From Halolamina salifodinae (GTDB lineage: Archaea; Halobacteriota; Halobacteria; Halobacteriales; Haloferacaceae), in NCBI RefSeq assembly GCF_017874235.1, contig NZ_JAGGLC010000003.1, forward strand, positions 1-64,000: a stretch of 64,000 bases of DNA, written 5' to 3'. The notes beneath the pieces were generated by a model. That model saw only the letters and a program-made list of their open reading frames with translations, ran no database searches and was not told where the DNA came from. The position numbers were made by a program, and so were the translations under genes. Shown here one piece after another: positions 8,757 through 18,175 of this stretch (positions are counted from its first letter, which is position 1; each line of letters starts with the position of its first letter).

Positions 8757-9803
8757 ATGTTCGACAAATCGACGTGGATCCGCCTCCCGCGGAACGTCGT
8801 CGTCGGCCACGGCGCGCTCGACGACCTCGGGGCCGCCGTCGACGAACTCTACCTCTCGGGCAGCCCCCTGATCGTCACCAGCCCCTCGCCCGACGACATC
8901 GTCGGCGATCAGGTCCGGAGTCAGCTCCCGTCGCCGGAGACGGTCATCGTCGCCGAGGCCGGCTTCGATCAGGTCCAGAACGTCATCGACGCCGCGCAGT
9001 CGATGGACGCGGGCTACATCGTCGGCCTCGGCGGCGGCAAACCCATCGACACCGCGAAGATGGCCAGCGACGAACTCGACGTGGGGTTCGTCTCGGTCCC
9101 CACGGCCGCGAGCCACGACGGCATCGTCTCGGGCCGCGGGTCGATCCCGGAGGGGGACACGCGCCACTCTGTCGCCGCGGAGCCGCCGCTGGCGGTCGTC
9201 GCCGACACTGAGGTCATCGCCGACGCGCCGTGGGAGCTGACGACCGCGGGCTGTGCGGACATCATCTCGAACTACACCGCGGTCGCGGACTGGCAGCTCG
9301 CCCGCCGGCTCAAGGGCGTCGAGTACTCGGAGTATGGGGGCGCGTTGGCCCGGATGACTGCGGAGATGCTCGTCGACAACGCCGACCTGATCCGGCCGGG
9401 ACTGGAAGAGTCGGCGTGGATCGTCGTGAAGGCGCTCGTCTCCTCGGGCGTCGCGATGTCCATCGCCGGCTCCTCGCGGCCCGCATCGGGCGCGGAGCAC
9501 CTGTTCTCCCACCAACTCGACCGGATTGCCCCGGGGCGCGCACTTCACGGCCACCAGGTCGGCGTCGGGTCGATCATGACCGCCTACCTCCACGACGGGC
9601 CGGACGGGATGTGGCAGAACATCCACGCCGCGCTGGACAGCCTCGACGCGCCGACGACGGCCGAGGATCTGGGCGTGACCGAGGGTGAACTGTTGGACGC
9701 GCTCACCTCCGCCCACGAGATCCGGGACCGCTACACGGTGCTCGGCGACGGCATCACGGAGAAGGCGGCGCGGGAAGTGGCGGAGACCACCGGCGTCATC
9801 TGA
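8757..9803 (+). CDS. egsA: sn-glycerol-1-phosphate dehydrogenase (archaeal lipid synthesis)
   Basis: The 348-residue protein makes sn-glycerol-1-phosphate from dihydroxyacetone phosphate with NAD(P)H, the step that sets archaeal lipid stereochemistry. A nucleotide-binding G-L-G-G-G-K-P-I-D-T-A-K motif is near residue 95. Zn-ligand regions follow in C-A-D-I-I-S-N, G-A-E-H-L-F-S-H-Q and H-G-H-Q-V-G-V-G. Length and motifs match the family throughout. It is a single gene starting with ATG about 50 bases after the LysE gene. Confidence 0.95.
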   Translation: MFDKSTWIRLPRNVVVGHGALDDLGAAVDELYLSGSPLIVTSPSPDDIVGDQVRSQLPSPETVIVAEAGFDQVQNVIDAAQSMDAGYIVGLGGGKPIDTAKMASDELDVGFVSVPTAASHDGIVSGRGSIPEGDTRHSVAAEPPLAVVADTEVIADAPWELTTAGCADIISNYTAVADWQLARRLKGVEYSEYGGALARMTAEMLVDNADLIRPGLEESAWIVVKALVSSGVAMSIAGSSRPASGAEHLFSHQLDRIAPGRALHGHQVGVGSIMTAYLHDGPDGMWQNIHAALDSLDAPTTAEDLGVTEGELLDALTSAHEIRDRYTVLGDGITEKAAREVAETTGVI

Positions 9804-10219
9804 TCCGACCTTTTGCTGCGCTCCCTTCGGTCGCTGGCAAAAGCTCGATCAAAAGCCTTCGTCACCCCCTCCGAGAGAGCGACGCTCTCTCGTGCTCCCG
9901 CTCACTCCGTTCGCGGGAACTCCGGGGGTTCCTCGGCCTCGCCTCCGGCGAGTGGAACCGACGACCGCTATCCGAACGACGAGCAAACCGCTCGTCGGTG
10001 TGAGTACCGCCGCGCGACCTGTCCTGGGTCGCGCGGCGAAAGTGGTCGGGTGGGCCGGTGGCGCCAGTCCGCCGCGCCGTGGGGGCCACCCCGTCGCGGC
10101 GGGAGTCGGCCCGTCCGACCGAAGACGGGTGCGTCGCCATCACCCGTACCTTAACTGTGGAGCCAGTCCCTCTAAAACCCTTGCACTCTGAGACGACGAC
10201 GGGACGGGGTCGATATCCG
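9804..10219. other. intergenic region with palindromic elements
   Basis: This 416-base region lies between the convergent egsA and ABC ATPase genes. It holds a GC-rich hairpin (about 9873-9893, arms CGAGAGAGCG/CGCTCTCTCG) of the same style as the hairpin at 40-58, and further short palindromes. No open frame has haloarchaeal protein composition. It resembles dispersed non-coding intergenic elements rather than a lost gene. Confidence 0.5.
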
Positions 10220-10972
10220 TCAGAGGCCGAGCGCGCGCTCGATCCGCTCGCGGCGGTCGACGAGCCGTTCGGCGCTCCGGTCGCGGGGTCGCTCCCGCTC
10301 CACGTCGACGACTTCCTCGACCGTTCCGGGCTGGCCGCCGATCACGGCCACGCGGTCCGACAGATACACCGCCTCCTCGATGTCGTGGGTGACCAGCACC
10401 ACCGTGATCTCCCGGTCGTGCCAGATGTCCAGCAGGAACTCCTGCTGTTCGCGCTTGGTGAGCGCGTCGAGCGCGGAGAACGGCTCGTCGAGCAGCATCA
10501 CCGTCGGGTCGTAGGCGAGCCCCCGGGCAAGCGAGACGCGCTGGGCCATCCCGCCCGAGAGTTCGCTCGGGCGCGCGTCGCCGAAGCCGTCGAGGCCCAC
10601 ACGGGAGACGAGTTCGTCGACGCGCGCCTGTGCCTGTTCGCTTGCCGGGTTGGTTCCATCTGGGAGGCCGACCGCGATGTTCTCCCGAACCGAGAGCCAC
10701 GGCAGCAGCCGAGGCTCCTGAAACACCATGCCGACGTTACCGGCGTGCTCCCCTCGCACGTCGACGCCGTCGACGGCTGCGCCGCCGTCGAAATCCGCTT
10801 CGAGGCCGGCGAGCACGCGGAGGAGCGTGCTCTTCCCACAGCCGGAGTGACCGACGACCGAGAGGAACTCGCCCTCGGCCACGCTCAGGTCGATGTCCCG
10901 GAGCGCAACCGTGTCGCCGTACGCCTTCGAGAGCCCGTCGACGGACACTGCCGGCTCACCAGTCGACGACAT
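10220..10972 (-). CDS. ABC transporter ATPase, nitrate/sulfonate/taurine type
   Basis: The 250-residue ATPase shows Walker A (G-H-S-G-C-G-K-S-T), Q-loop (V-F-Q-E-P), signature (L-S-G-G-M-A-Q-R), Walker B (V-M-L-L-D-E-P) and the switch histidine (V-T-H-D). The closest family is SsuB/TauB/NrtD. It overlaps the permease gene by 17 bases and is last in a substrate-binding protein, permease, ATPase operon. It powers uptake of a small anion or sulfonate-like compound; the sequence does not settle which. Confidence 0.9.
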   Translation of the reverse strand: MSSTGEPAVSVDGLSKAYGDTVALRDIDLSVAEGEFLSVVGHSGCGKSTLLRVLAGLEADFDGGAAVDGVDVRGEHAGNVGMVFQEPRLLPWLSVRENIAVGLPDGTNPASEQAQARVDELVSRVGLDGFGDARPSELSGGMAQRVSLARGLAYDPTVMLLDEPFSALDALTKREQQEFLLDIWHDREITVVLVTHDIEEAVYLSDRVAVIGGQPGTVEEVVDVERERPRDRSAERLVDRRERIERALGL

Positions 10973-11747
10973 AGTTCTCCACCTCCTTGACGCCGAGATC
11001 CGAGAGGTTCCCGAACAGCGCGAACAGCAGGATGGCGCCGACGATCAGGTCCGGTCGGGACATCACTCGCCCGTCGTTCATCAGGTAGCCGATCCCCTGA
11101 CTCGCCGCGATGAGTTCGGCGGCGACGACGAACATCCACGCGAGGCCGACGCCGCTGCGGATGCCGACGAACAGGCTCGGGAGCGCGCCGGGCAGCACCA
11201 CCTTCCGGAGCGTTTCGATCCGCCCGAGGTCGTACACGTCCGCGACCTCCCGGAGGTCGTCGTCGACGTCCCTGATCCCCGTCGAGAGGTTCAGGTAGAC
11301 CGGGAAGAACGCGCCCACGGCGATCAGCAGCACCTTCGCCGGTTCGCCGATGCCGAACCAGAGCAGGAACAGTGGCACCCACGCCAGCGAGGGGACGTTC
11401 TTCGTGCTCTGGAACAGCGGGTCGAGCAGGTCGTTCGCGAGCGTCGAGAGCCCGGTCAGCGTGCCGAACACGACGGCGACGCTCATGCCGACGAGACAGC
11501 CAAACACGACGCGCTGGACCGTAATGGCGACGTGCCCGGTGAGTTCGCCCGCAAGCGTCATCGCGTACAGCGTCTCGACGACCGAGAGCGGTTTCGGGAG
11601 TTGATACGGCGGGAACACGCCCGTCACGACCAGCAGGTGCCAGCCGACGACGATCAGCGCGGGCACGACGACGCCCAGCCCCCATCGCACTCGGCCGAGC
11701 GACGGGAGCGACCGCGGCGCCGACTCCTCGAACGCCGCGCCCATCAC
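10956..11747 (-). CDS. ABC transporter permease, SsuC/TauC type
   Basis: The 263-residue permease has about six helices and the binding-protein-dependent transport EAA-type loop around G-R-I-E-T-L-R-K-V-V-L-P-G-A-L-P. The start overlaps the stop of the binding-protein gene by four bases, and its end overlaps the ATPase start, so the three are translated together. It forms the membrane channel of the same importer. Confidence 0.9.
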   Translation of the reverse strand: MMGAAFEESAPRSLPSLGRVRWGLGVVVPALIVVGWHLLVVTGVFPPYQLPKPLSVVETLYAMTLAGELTGHVAITVQRVVFGCLVGMSVAVVFGTLTGLSTLANDLLDPLFQSTKNVPSLAWVPLFLLWFGIGEPAKVLLIAVGAFFPVYLNLSTGIRDVDDDLREVADVYDLGRIETLRKVVLPGALPSLFVGIRSGVGLAWMFVVAAELIAASQGIGYLMNDGRVMSRPDLIVGAILLFALFGNLSDLGVKEVENYVVDW

Positions 11748-12730
11748 TCGATCACCGGCGCGGCCGTCTCGCTGTCGATCAGTTCGCCGATGGCGGCCTG
11801 CAGGTCGACGTCCTCACTCACGATACCTTTCTCGTGCAGGATCGGCGCCAGATCCGAGAGCAGGCTCCGGTGCTGCTCGCCCGGTAGCGGCGTCGAGAGG
11901 TCGGTCCGCTCGGTGAACACCTTCCGGGCGACCGGCTCGGACATCTCGGAGGCCTCCGCGAGGATGGAGACAGTCTCGTCGGGGTTGTCGATGGCCCACT
12001 CCCGGCCACGCTCGTAGGCGCGCAGCACGCGCTTGCTGTCTTCGGGGTGGTCCTGCAGGAACGACTCCTGTGCGTTGAGGAAGCCGTAGGTGTTGAACGA
12101 CGGCTTGCGGAAGAACAGGTCAACATCGTACTCCAGTTCGAGTTCCGCCATGTGCGGGTCGAGGCCGGCCCAGGCGTCGACGTCGCCCTGCACGAGGGCG
12201 TCCTGTCCCTCCGGGTGCTGGAGGTGGACGATATCCACCTCGGATTCGCTCACGCCCGCGGCGTCGAGGGCCTGCAGGAGGAAGAAGTGCGGGTCGGTGC
12301 CGCGCGTGGCGGCGACGGACTTCCCGACCAGATCCTCCACCTTGCTGATCCCCGAGTCACTGTTCGCGACCAGGGCGGTCCACTCCGGCCGGGAGTAGAT
12401 GTACGGCGTCCGGATCGGGATACCGTTCGCTCGGGCCATCAGCGCCGCGATACCCGCGGTCGACGCGAACTCGGCCTCGCCGCTCTGGGCGTACTGGTTC
12501 GCCTCGTTGCTCCCGAGGCTGAGTACCCAGTTGACGTCGGCGTCGCTGTCGCTGAACTCCTCTTCGACCCACCCCTTCTCGCGTAGCACGAGGCTCACGG
12601 GGTTGTAGTAGGCGTAATCGACGGTCACTGTCCGCGAGCTGCTCGACGCGCCGCCGAGACAGCCGGCCGCGAAGGCGGCAGCGGCTGTTCCGGCGGCGGC
12701 CACGAACTCGCGACGGTTGCTGTAGTCCAT
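11744..12730 (-). CDS. ABC transporter substrate-binding lipoprotein, SsuA/TauA/ThiY-like
   Basis: The 328-residue product begins M-D-Y-S-N-R-R-E-F, a Tat motif followed by an alanine-rich core and a lipobox ending A-A-G-C (cysteine near residue 25), so it is a Tat-exported, lipid-anchored binding protein. The ATG at 12730 is preferred; an upstream extension to 12991 is Arg-rich and unlike coding sequence. The fold is NMT1/THI5-like or SsuA-like, with D-Y-A-Y-Y-N-P-V and a T-R-G-T-D-P ligand-side loop. It is first in the three-gene importer operon. Confidence 0.88.
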   Translation of the reverse strand: MDYSNRREFVAAAGTAAAAFAAGCLGGASSSSRTVTVDYAYYNPVSLVLREKGWVEEEFSDSDADVNWVLSLGSNEANQYAQSGEAEFASTAGIAALMARANGIPIRTPYIYSRPEWTALVANSDSGISKVEDLVGKSVAATRGTDPHFFLLQALDAAGVSESEVDIVHLQHPEGQDALVQGDVDAWAGLDPHMAELELEYDVDLFFRKPSFNTYGFLNAQESFLQDHPEDSKRVLRAYERGREWAIDNPDETVSILAEASEMSEPVARKVFTERTDLSTPLPGEQHRSLLSDLAPILHEKGIVSEDVDLQAAIGELIDSETAAPVIE

Positions 12731-13010
12731 ACCCTCTCTACCGGCAGGACTGCGAAAAGGAGGGGCCTCGTGACAGGCGTTGCCGAAAGCTATCACCGCC
12801 CGTGACGCCCGGTATTGGGTCTGAAACGCCGATTTCCCGGACTCCCAGCCTACACGCCTCCTGCCCGCCGGTAGCGACCCGCCGAGAGGCTCCACGGAGG
12901 CTGCAACAATTGCCGCAACCACGGTGGCTTGTCGGCACAGCCGAAGTGACTGATGTCGTCTGTGAGGGACCACAGCGCCCAAATTTGCCACTTCCGGTCA
13001 AGGGAGGAGC

Positions 13011-13418
13011 CTACTCGAGGTTTCGGACGCGTTCCGCCAGTGCGGCGGCCGTATCGTCGTCGATTGGCCCTCGGTCGAGTGCGAGCGAGACGCCGTCGTC
13101 CGTGGCGCGCGGGACCAGATGGACGTGCGCATGCCGGACCGACCCGACCAGCGGCCCCGAGGTGTAGAAGAGGCTGAATCCTTCCGGATCGAGCACCGCC
13201 CGGAGGTCGGCCACGATGGCGTCGATGGCGGCGAACACCGCGGCCGCCCCGCCGTCAGCCGTACCCAGTAGCTCCTCGCGGTGCTGTTTCGGGAGGACGA
13301 CCGTGTGGCCCTCGCGCGCCGGGTTCTCGTCGAGGAACGCCACTGTGTGGGCGTCCTCGTAGAGCACGTGCACGTCGCGTTCGCCGGCGGCGATGGCACA
13401 GAACTCACACTCGGGCAT
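13011..13418 (-). CDS. HIT-family nucleotide hydrolase
   Basis: The 135-residue protein carries the histidine triad H-A-H-V-H-L-V-P near residues 100-107 and an N-terminal C-E-F-C pair that may bind zinc. HIT proteins hydrolyse nucleoside phosphoramidates or dinucleoside polyphosphates. The start at 13418 (M-P-E-C-E-F-C) is chosen because all upstream sequence in this frame is non-coding in character and overlaps the DUF420 gene. It is divergently transcribed from the gene at 13500. Confidence 0.88.
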   Translation of the reverse strand: MPECEFCAIAAGERDVHVLYEDAHTVAFLDENPAREGHTVVLPKQHREELLGTADGGAAAVFAAIDAIVADLRAVLDPEGFSLFYTSGPLVGSVRHAHVHLVPRATDDGVSLALDRGPIDDDTAAALAERVRNLE

Positions 13419-13499
13419 ACGTCCACAGACGGAGGCCGGCGGCAAATAGCTCCGCCCGAACCCGGAACCGCCTTGTCGCTCCGGACACGACGATGAGTC

Positions 13500-14105
13500 A
13501 TGCTCGGACCCCTCCGCTCTCGGGCCCGCGAGCGTCCGCGAGCGACCGTTGCCGTGCTCTCCGTGGTCGGCTACGCGCTGGTGATCGGGACGTTCGCTGG
13601 GGCGATTCCGGCGAGTGTCTTCCCCGACCTCACGAACGCGCAAGTGAATCTGTTCTCCCACGCCATCGCGGCGATCAACACGACCGCGACAGTGCTGCTG
13701 CTGCTCGGCTGGAAGTGGATCCGTGCGGGCGAGGTGGAGAAACACCGGAAGGCGATGGGCGCCGCCTTCTCGCTGATCATGGTCTTTCTGGTGCTGTACC
13801 TCTCGAAGATCGGCGGCGGCGGGACAAAGGAGCTCGTCGGCGCGCCCGACCCCATCTACTACGCCTACCTGCTGATGCTGGCGATCCACATCATCCTCTC
13901 GGTGGTGGCGGTCCCGGTCGTACTGTACGCGCTGGTGCTGGGGCTGACCCACAGCCCCAGGGAACTCCGACTCGAGACGCCCCACAAGAAGGTGGGCCGC
14001 GTCGCCGCCGGGTCGTGGATCCTCTCGCTCTCGATGGGGGTGCTGACCTACGTGATCCTCAACTGGATCTACGGCTACGAGTTCACGGCCGGCACCGGGA
14101 TGTAG
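13500..14105 (+). CDS. DUF420 family membrane protein
   Basis: This 201-residue membrane protein has about five or six helices. Conserved features of the DUF420 family are visible: N-T-T-A-T-V-L-L-L-L-G-W-K-W near residue 60, an H-R-K-A-M segment, and H-I-I-L-S in a later helix. Family members often sit near heme-copper oxidase or cytochrome assembly genes; here the cytochrome b operon lies about 1 kb downstream. The histidines could bind heme, but this is inference. Confidence 0.8.
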   Translation: MLGPLRSRARERPRATVAVLSVVGYALVIGTFAGAIPASVFPDLTNAQVNLFSHAIAAINTTATVLLLLGWKWIRAGEVEKHRKAMGAAFSLIMVFLVLYLSKIGGGGTKELVGAPDPIYYAYLLMLAIHIILSVVAVPVVLYALVLGLTHSPRELRLETPHKKVGRVAAGSWILSLSMGVLTYVILNWIYGYEFTAGTGM

Positions 14106-14194
14106 GCGCCGGCGGGGCGTCGACGCCCCGTACGCGCTTGCTGTCGAGCAGCCGGGACCGAACCGTTCAACCCCGGGCGAACGGAACGCGGGGT

Positions 14195-14878
14195 ATGGGC
14201 GAGCCACTCGAACCACGTCGCGACCAGGCGGTCGAAGTGATCGACCGGCTGGCCGAGGAGTACCCCGAATCCACCATCTCGCTGCAGTTCGGGACCAAAC
14301 TCGAACTCCTGATCGCCGTCGTGCTGTCGGCGCAGTGTACCGACGAGCGCGTCAACGAGGTGACCGAAGACCTGTTCGAGAAGTACGAGTCCGCCGAGGA
14401 GTTCGCCGCGGCCGACGAGGAGGAGTTGGCCGAGGACATCTACGGCATCACCTTCCACAACAGCAAGGCCGGCTACCTCAAGAGCATCGGCGAGGACATC
14501 GTCGAGAAACACGACGGCGAGGTGCCGGACACGATGGACGAACTCACGGAGCTTTCGGGCGTCGGCCGGAAGACGGCGAACGTCGTGCTCCAGCACGCCC
14601 ACGATGTCGTTGAGGGTATCGTCGTCGACACGCACGTCCAGCGACTCACGCGCCGACTGGGACTGACCGAGGTGGAGCGACCCGAGGCCATCGAACAGGA
14701 CCTGCTCGACGTGATTCCTGGAGATCACTGGCAGCAGGTCACCCATCTGTTCATCGACCACGGGCGCGCCGTCTGTACGGCCCGGAACCCCGACTGTGGG
14801 GACTGCGTGCTGGCGGACATCTGTCCCTCCGAGAAGGGTGACAGCGAGGTCGACCTGGCGAGCGGCGAAGCGTGGTAG
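14195..14878 (+). CDS. nth: endonuclease III (DNA glycosylase/AP lyase)
   Basis: The 227-residue Nth has a helix-hairpin-helix L-S-G-V-G-R-K-T-A (with the catalytic Lys), the catalytic Asp in V-V-D-T-H-V, and a C-terminal 4Fe-4S motif C-x6-C-x2-C-x5-C. It removes oxidised pyrimidines in base-excision repair. The ATG at 14195 is the natural start; the frame is open further upstream only by chance. A second, truncated endonuclease III-family gene lies at 38738-39259, so this intact copy may cover its loss. Confidence 0.94.
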   Translation: MGEPLEPRRDQAVEVIDRLAEEYPESTISLQFGTKLELLIAVVLSAQCTDERVNEVTEDLFEKYESAEEFAAADEEELAEDIYGITFHNSKAGYLKSIGEDIVEKHDGEVPDTMDELTELSGVGRKTANVVLQHAHDVVEGIVVDTHVQRLTRRLGLTEVERPEAIEQDLLDVIPGDHWQQVTHLFIDHGRAVCTARNPDCGDCVLADICPSEKGDSEVDLASGEAW

Positions 14879-14905
14879 TCGGCTCCCGTTGCTGACTGCG
14901 CCGGC

Positions 14906-15382
14906 TCAGAGATACGTCGTCACGTACTGGTAGATCCCCAGCCCGTACGCGAGCAGCCAGAGGATTAGGTAGCCGAACACGCCGACGCGGAGGCGGCGAC
15001 GCCACGCGCCCATGTTCTCGTGGAGGGCGCCGATGTCGGCGTCCGGGTCAGGGTCGCGGTAGAGTTCGGCCTGGCGTTTTGCCTGGAAGATACGGACGAT
15101 GCCCGTGAGCGCGAGTGCCAGCAGCGCGTACGCCTGCAGGCCGAGGAAGGCGTGCAGCGCCGACACCCCGCTCATCTGCTGGAACAGCCGCGGCATCATC
15201 CACAGCACCATCGGCGCCGTCGTGAGCAGCAGCCCCGTCCCCACGAACGTCAGGTGGTGGACCAGCCGATCCCACGTCATCACTTCCGTCTCGATGGCGT
15301 ACCACGCGCCGTAGAGGAAGAAGGGCAGACTCACCGTGACCGACAGCGCCGCGAGCCCCGCGGCGGTCGACTCCGAGATCAT
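14906..15382 (-). CDS. membrane protein beside the cytochrome b cluster
   Basis: A 158-residue protein with four hydrophobic helices, a histidine pair in the second helix (V-H-H-L-T) and an H-A-F-L-G-L motif in the third, which could suit heme or quinone contacts. Start M-I-S-E-S-T at 15382 is preferred over an upstream ATG at 15463, which would run into the divergent gene's promoter. It is transcribed away from the respiratory operon. I do not know an experimentally defined function. Confidence 0.65.
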   Translation of the reverse strand: MISESTAAGLAALSVTVSLPFFLYGAWYAIETEVMTWDRLVHHLTFVGTGLLLTTAPMVLWMMPRLFQQMSGVSALHAFLGLQAYALLALALTGIVRIFQAKRQAELYRDPDPDADIGALHENMGAWRRRLRVGVFGYLILWLLAYGLGIYQYVTTYL

Positions 15383-15474
15383 CTCCTCCACCTTCGCGGC
15401 TGATGGGCCTAAAGGGTCCGACTCCGGCGCGCCGCTCGCGAAGCGCTTAACGGCGCGCCACACCTACGCCGACT

Positions 15475-16281
15475 ATGACCGACCCCGTCGAGGACGACGC
15501 TGCCGGGGTGCACGAGCGCGCCGACGGGAGCGGCGACGCCGCCGACTCGACCGACCTCGAACAGCTCCGCGAGCAGGTCGAACAGACGTACGACTTCGAG
15601 GAGTTCGGCCCCGCCGACATGGCGGAGATGGAGCGCGAGGAGTGGGAGGCGGTGTTCGATCCCGACACGTGGATCACCGGCGCGGCCCTCATCGACCGGG
15701 TCGAACGCGACCTCGAAACCCGGATCGCTACCCGCGAGGTGTTCGCGCGCCTCGAACGCCACCCCGGCCCCGACGGGGACCGGCTGCTGGCCTACTCCGA
15801 CGAGGGGTACGCCATCATCGACCCCAACGGGAGCGTCGAGGGCGAGGGCACCGTGCTCCGGGACGTGGAGCCGACGGTTGCGCTCTGCTCGATGGAGGAG
15901 TACGAGCCACCGGAGCCACCCGAGAACCCGACGCTGCCGGACCCCGAGGACGTGGAGGCCGGGTCGGGCGAACTCGGCAACACGATACTCCAACTGATCG
16001 CGGGCGCCCAGATCCTGGCGGGGATCGGGCTGCTGGGCGCGTGGGTGTTCCTTGACCTGCAGCCCGACGTGGCGCAAGGCGATGTCGTCGCGCCGGCGGT
16101 CGGGATCGGCTTCCTGCTCATCGGCGTGTTCCTGTTCGTCGTCGTCGCGAACGCGCGGCTCTCGGATCGCTTCCGAGCCGAGGAGTACCGGGATCGGCTC
16201 CGCGCGGTCGAGGAGGCTGGCGAGCGCCCGGAGTTCGTCCCACAGTTGAGCAACGACGGCGACGACCGCCGCGGCGAGTGA
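15475..16281 (+). CDS. conserved haloarchaeal membrane protein, respiratory operon
   Basis: This 268-residue protein has a very acidic N-terminal half (to about residue 165) and two C-terminal transmembrane helices (about 170-195 and 205-225), followed by a short cytoplasmic tail. It is first in a plus-strand series leading through halocyanin to split cytochrome b, so it probably belongs to the same respiratory complex or its assembly. The likely start is essentially leaderless. I do not recognise a catalytic motif. Confidence 0.7.
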   Translation: MTDPVEDDAAGVHERADGSGDAADSTDLEQLREQVEQTYDFEEFGPADMAEMEREEWEAVFDPDTWITGAALIDRVERDLETRIATREVFARLERHPGPDGDRLLAYSDEGYAIIDPNGSVEGEGTVLRDVEPTVALCSMEEYEPPEPPENPTLPDPEDVEAGSGELGNTILQLIAGAQILAGIGLLGAWVFLDLQPDVAQGDVVAPAVGIGFLLIGVFLFVVVANARLSDRFRAEEYRDRLRAVEEAGERPEFVPQLSNDGDDRRGE

Positions 16282-16387
16282 GCCCCGCGGGAGCCAAGAA
16301 CCGTCGCCGTCAGGTCGGGCGACGATGGGGCGTCGGGAGGCGGTGAAACGGTGGGTTTAAGCGCCGGCCGTCCCACCTTTTGGCCGT

Positions 16388-16975
16388 ATGAAGAGGCGGG
16401 ATTTTCTCCGAGCGACCGGCGGCTCAGGCGGGGCCGTCGCCATCGGTTCGGGGGTCGCAGCCGGGCAGGAAGGAACCGGCACGACCACCAGTACCGGGGG
16501 CGGCGGTAGCGGGCCGACCGAGACGGTAACGGTCGGTCCTGGTGGCAGCCTCGTGTTCGAGCCCGCGGAGCTCACAATCGCGGTGGGTACGACAGTGAAC
16601 TTCGTCTGGGACAGCAACATGCACAACGTCGTTCCCCAGAGCCAGCCCGAGGGCGCGAACTGGGAGGGCGAAGGTGAGCAGGGGACCACGTTCGATGCTG
16701 GTCACGAGTACTCCCACACGTTCGAGACCACGGGCACCTACGAGTACGTCTGTACGCCCCACGAGTCCGCGGGGATGACCGGCACCATCGAGGTCGTCGA
16801 GGAGCTTCAGTCCGGCGGCGGTGAGCGGGAACTCCACGACATCGGCGCGCCGATCCACCCCCACTGGGTGGGGGTCGGAACGATCCTGATGATGTTCGTC
16901 AGCCTCGTGTTCACGTTCTACATCCTCAAGTACGGCGAGTCGCCCAACACCGGCAACACCGGGGGTGGTGAGTGA
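16388..16975 (+). CDS. halocyanin-like blue copper protein with C-terminal membrane anchor
   Basis: The 195-residue product starts with a Tat signal (M-K-R-R-D-F-L-R), then a Gly/Thr/Ser linker and a plastocyanin-fold domain with type-1 copper ligands H79, C122, H125 and M130 (in C-T-P-H-E-S-A-G-M). A hydrophobic helix at about 163-183 near the C-terminus anchors it, so the copper domain faces outward. The next gene overlaps the stop codon. In this operon it should act as electron carrier for the cytochrome b subunits; no Rieske gene is present in the window. Confidence 0.9.
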   Translation: MKRRDFLRATGGSGGAVAIGSGVAAGQEGTGTTTSTGGGGSGPTETVTVGPGGSLVFEPAELTIAVGTTVNFVWDSNMHNVVPQSQPEGANWEGEGEQGTTFDAGHEYSHTFETTGTYEYVCTPHESAGMTGTIEVVEELQSGGGERELHDIGAPIHPHWVGVGTILMMFVSLVFTFYILKYGESPNTGNTGGGE

Positions 16976-17364
16976 TGTCGACTTCGGGATCCACCTACGG
17001 CGACATCCACCGCTACGAACCGGCGCGTGAGAGCACGGCGGCGGCCATCGCTATCGTGCTGCTGGCGCTACTCGAGATCGTCTTCGTGTTCATGTTCTCC
17101 TGGGGACTGGTCTCCGGATGGGCGCTGACCGCCGACGGGAACATGTTCCTCGGCGGCCTGCTGGCCGTGGTGTTCATCGACCTGGCGTTCGTCCTCGCCA
17201 TCTACCGGAAGGAGTTCCTCCCGGACGTGATGGTCGTCAAGAAGCGCCGCCGGAAGTGGGAGGACCTCTACGTCCGCGGCGACCAGGCCGACGGCGAGCA
17301 GGTCGAGTCCGCCGACGTCTGGGACCAGGTCAAGCGCGCGGTCTACCCCTACTACAAACGATAA
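16975..17364 (+). CDS. small membrane protein of the cytochrome b operon
   Basis: A 129-residue protein with two helices (about residues 20-45 and 55-78) and a basic then acidic C-terminal cytoplasmic domain ending in Y-P-Y-Y-K-R. The ATG at 16975 overlaps the halocyanin stop; a GTG at 16972 is the other option. Placement between halocyanin and cytochrome b suggests an accessory subunit of the complex. No enzymatic motif is visible. Confidence 0.8.
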   Translation: MSTSGSTYGDIHRYEPARESTAAAIAIVLLALLEIVFVFMFSWGLVSGWALTADGNMFLGGLLAVVFIDLAFVLAIYRKEFLPDVMVVKKRRRKWEDLYVRGDQADGEQVESADVWDQVKRAVYPYYKR

Positions 17365-17367
17365 CCA

Positions 17368-18171
17368 ATGAGCCTCAAAGAGAAAGACGAACACGACCAC
17401 CTCGGCTGGATGAAGGGGAAACAGCTCTCCCCCATCGAGAAGGGGTATCTGTTCACCCTCATCTGGCTCGACAAGCGGTTCCGGGTCGTCGACTACCTGG
17501 AGCTTCTGGAGACGCTCTACTACCGAGTGAACCTCCAGATGCCCAAGAGCCACACCGAGCAGTACAACCTCGACAACAAGTTCTGGTACTGGTACCCGCT
17601 GTACGCGCTGGGGTCGTTCTCGACGCTCGCGTACGTCGTCGCCGCGATTTCGGGCGCGTTACTGGGGTTCTACTACACCCCATCGGCGGCCGCCGCCGCG
17701 GACACCGGGACCGTCGCCTACTCCCAGATCACGTTCATCATGCAGGACCTCCAGTTCGGCTTCATGCTGCGCTCGATCCACCGCTGGTCGGCGCAGGTGA
17801 TGACCGCCGCGGTGTTCCTCCACATGCTCCGGGTCTACTTCACCGGCGCGTACAAGGAGCCCCGCGAGCTGAACTGGCTGCTCGGCATCGTCCTGATCAG
17901 CCTCACGATGGGCTTCGGGTACACGGGCTACTTGCTGCCGTGGGACCAGCTCGCCTACTGGGCGGGCCAGATCGGCGTCGAGATGTCGCTGTCGATCCCG
18001 CTGATCGGCGAGTGGGTCGCCCAGCTGGTGTTCGGCGGCTTCTCGCTTGGCGCCCCGACGCTCCAGCGCATGTACATCCTGCACGTGTTCCTGCTCCCGT
18101 TCGTGGTCACGACGCTGATCGCGATCCACATCGCCATCGTCTGGATCCAGGGCATCGCGGAACCTCACTAA
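17368..18171 (+). CDS. cytochrome b, N-terminal (b6-like) subunit
   Basis: The 267-residue protein matches the N-terminal half of cytochrome b. Four heme-ligand histidines are visible: H138 and H152 in one helix (I-H-R-W and L-H-M-L), and H239 and H254 in another (L-H-V-F and I-H-I-A). The 14- and 15-residue spacings are those of the b6 type; mitochondrial cytochrome b has 14 and 14. G-Y-L-L-P-W-D-Q is the conserved turn after the second core helix. It works with the subunit IV-like product of the next gene, four bases downstream. Confidence 0.92.
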   Translation: MSLKEKDEHDHLGWMKGKQLSPIEKGYLFTLIWLDKRFRVVDYLELLETLYYRVNLQMPKSHTEQYNLDNKFWYWYPLYALGSFSTLAYVVAAISGALLGFYYTPSAAAAADTGTVAYSQITFIMQDLQFGFMLRSIHRWSAQVMTAAVFLHMLRVYFTGAYKEPRELNWLLGIVLISLTMGFGYTGYLLPWDQLAYWAGQIGVEMSLSIPLIGEWVAQLVFGGFSLGAPTLQRMYILHVFLLPFVVTTLIAIHIAIVWIQGIAEPH

Positions 18172-18175
18172 CACA

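Noticed and set aside
9804..10219. Possible RNA gene in the hairpin-rich intergenic region
   Set aside because: Stems are short and do not fold into a tRNA, RNase P or SRP RNA pattern that I can support; similar hairpins also occur at the window start.
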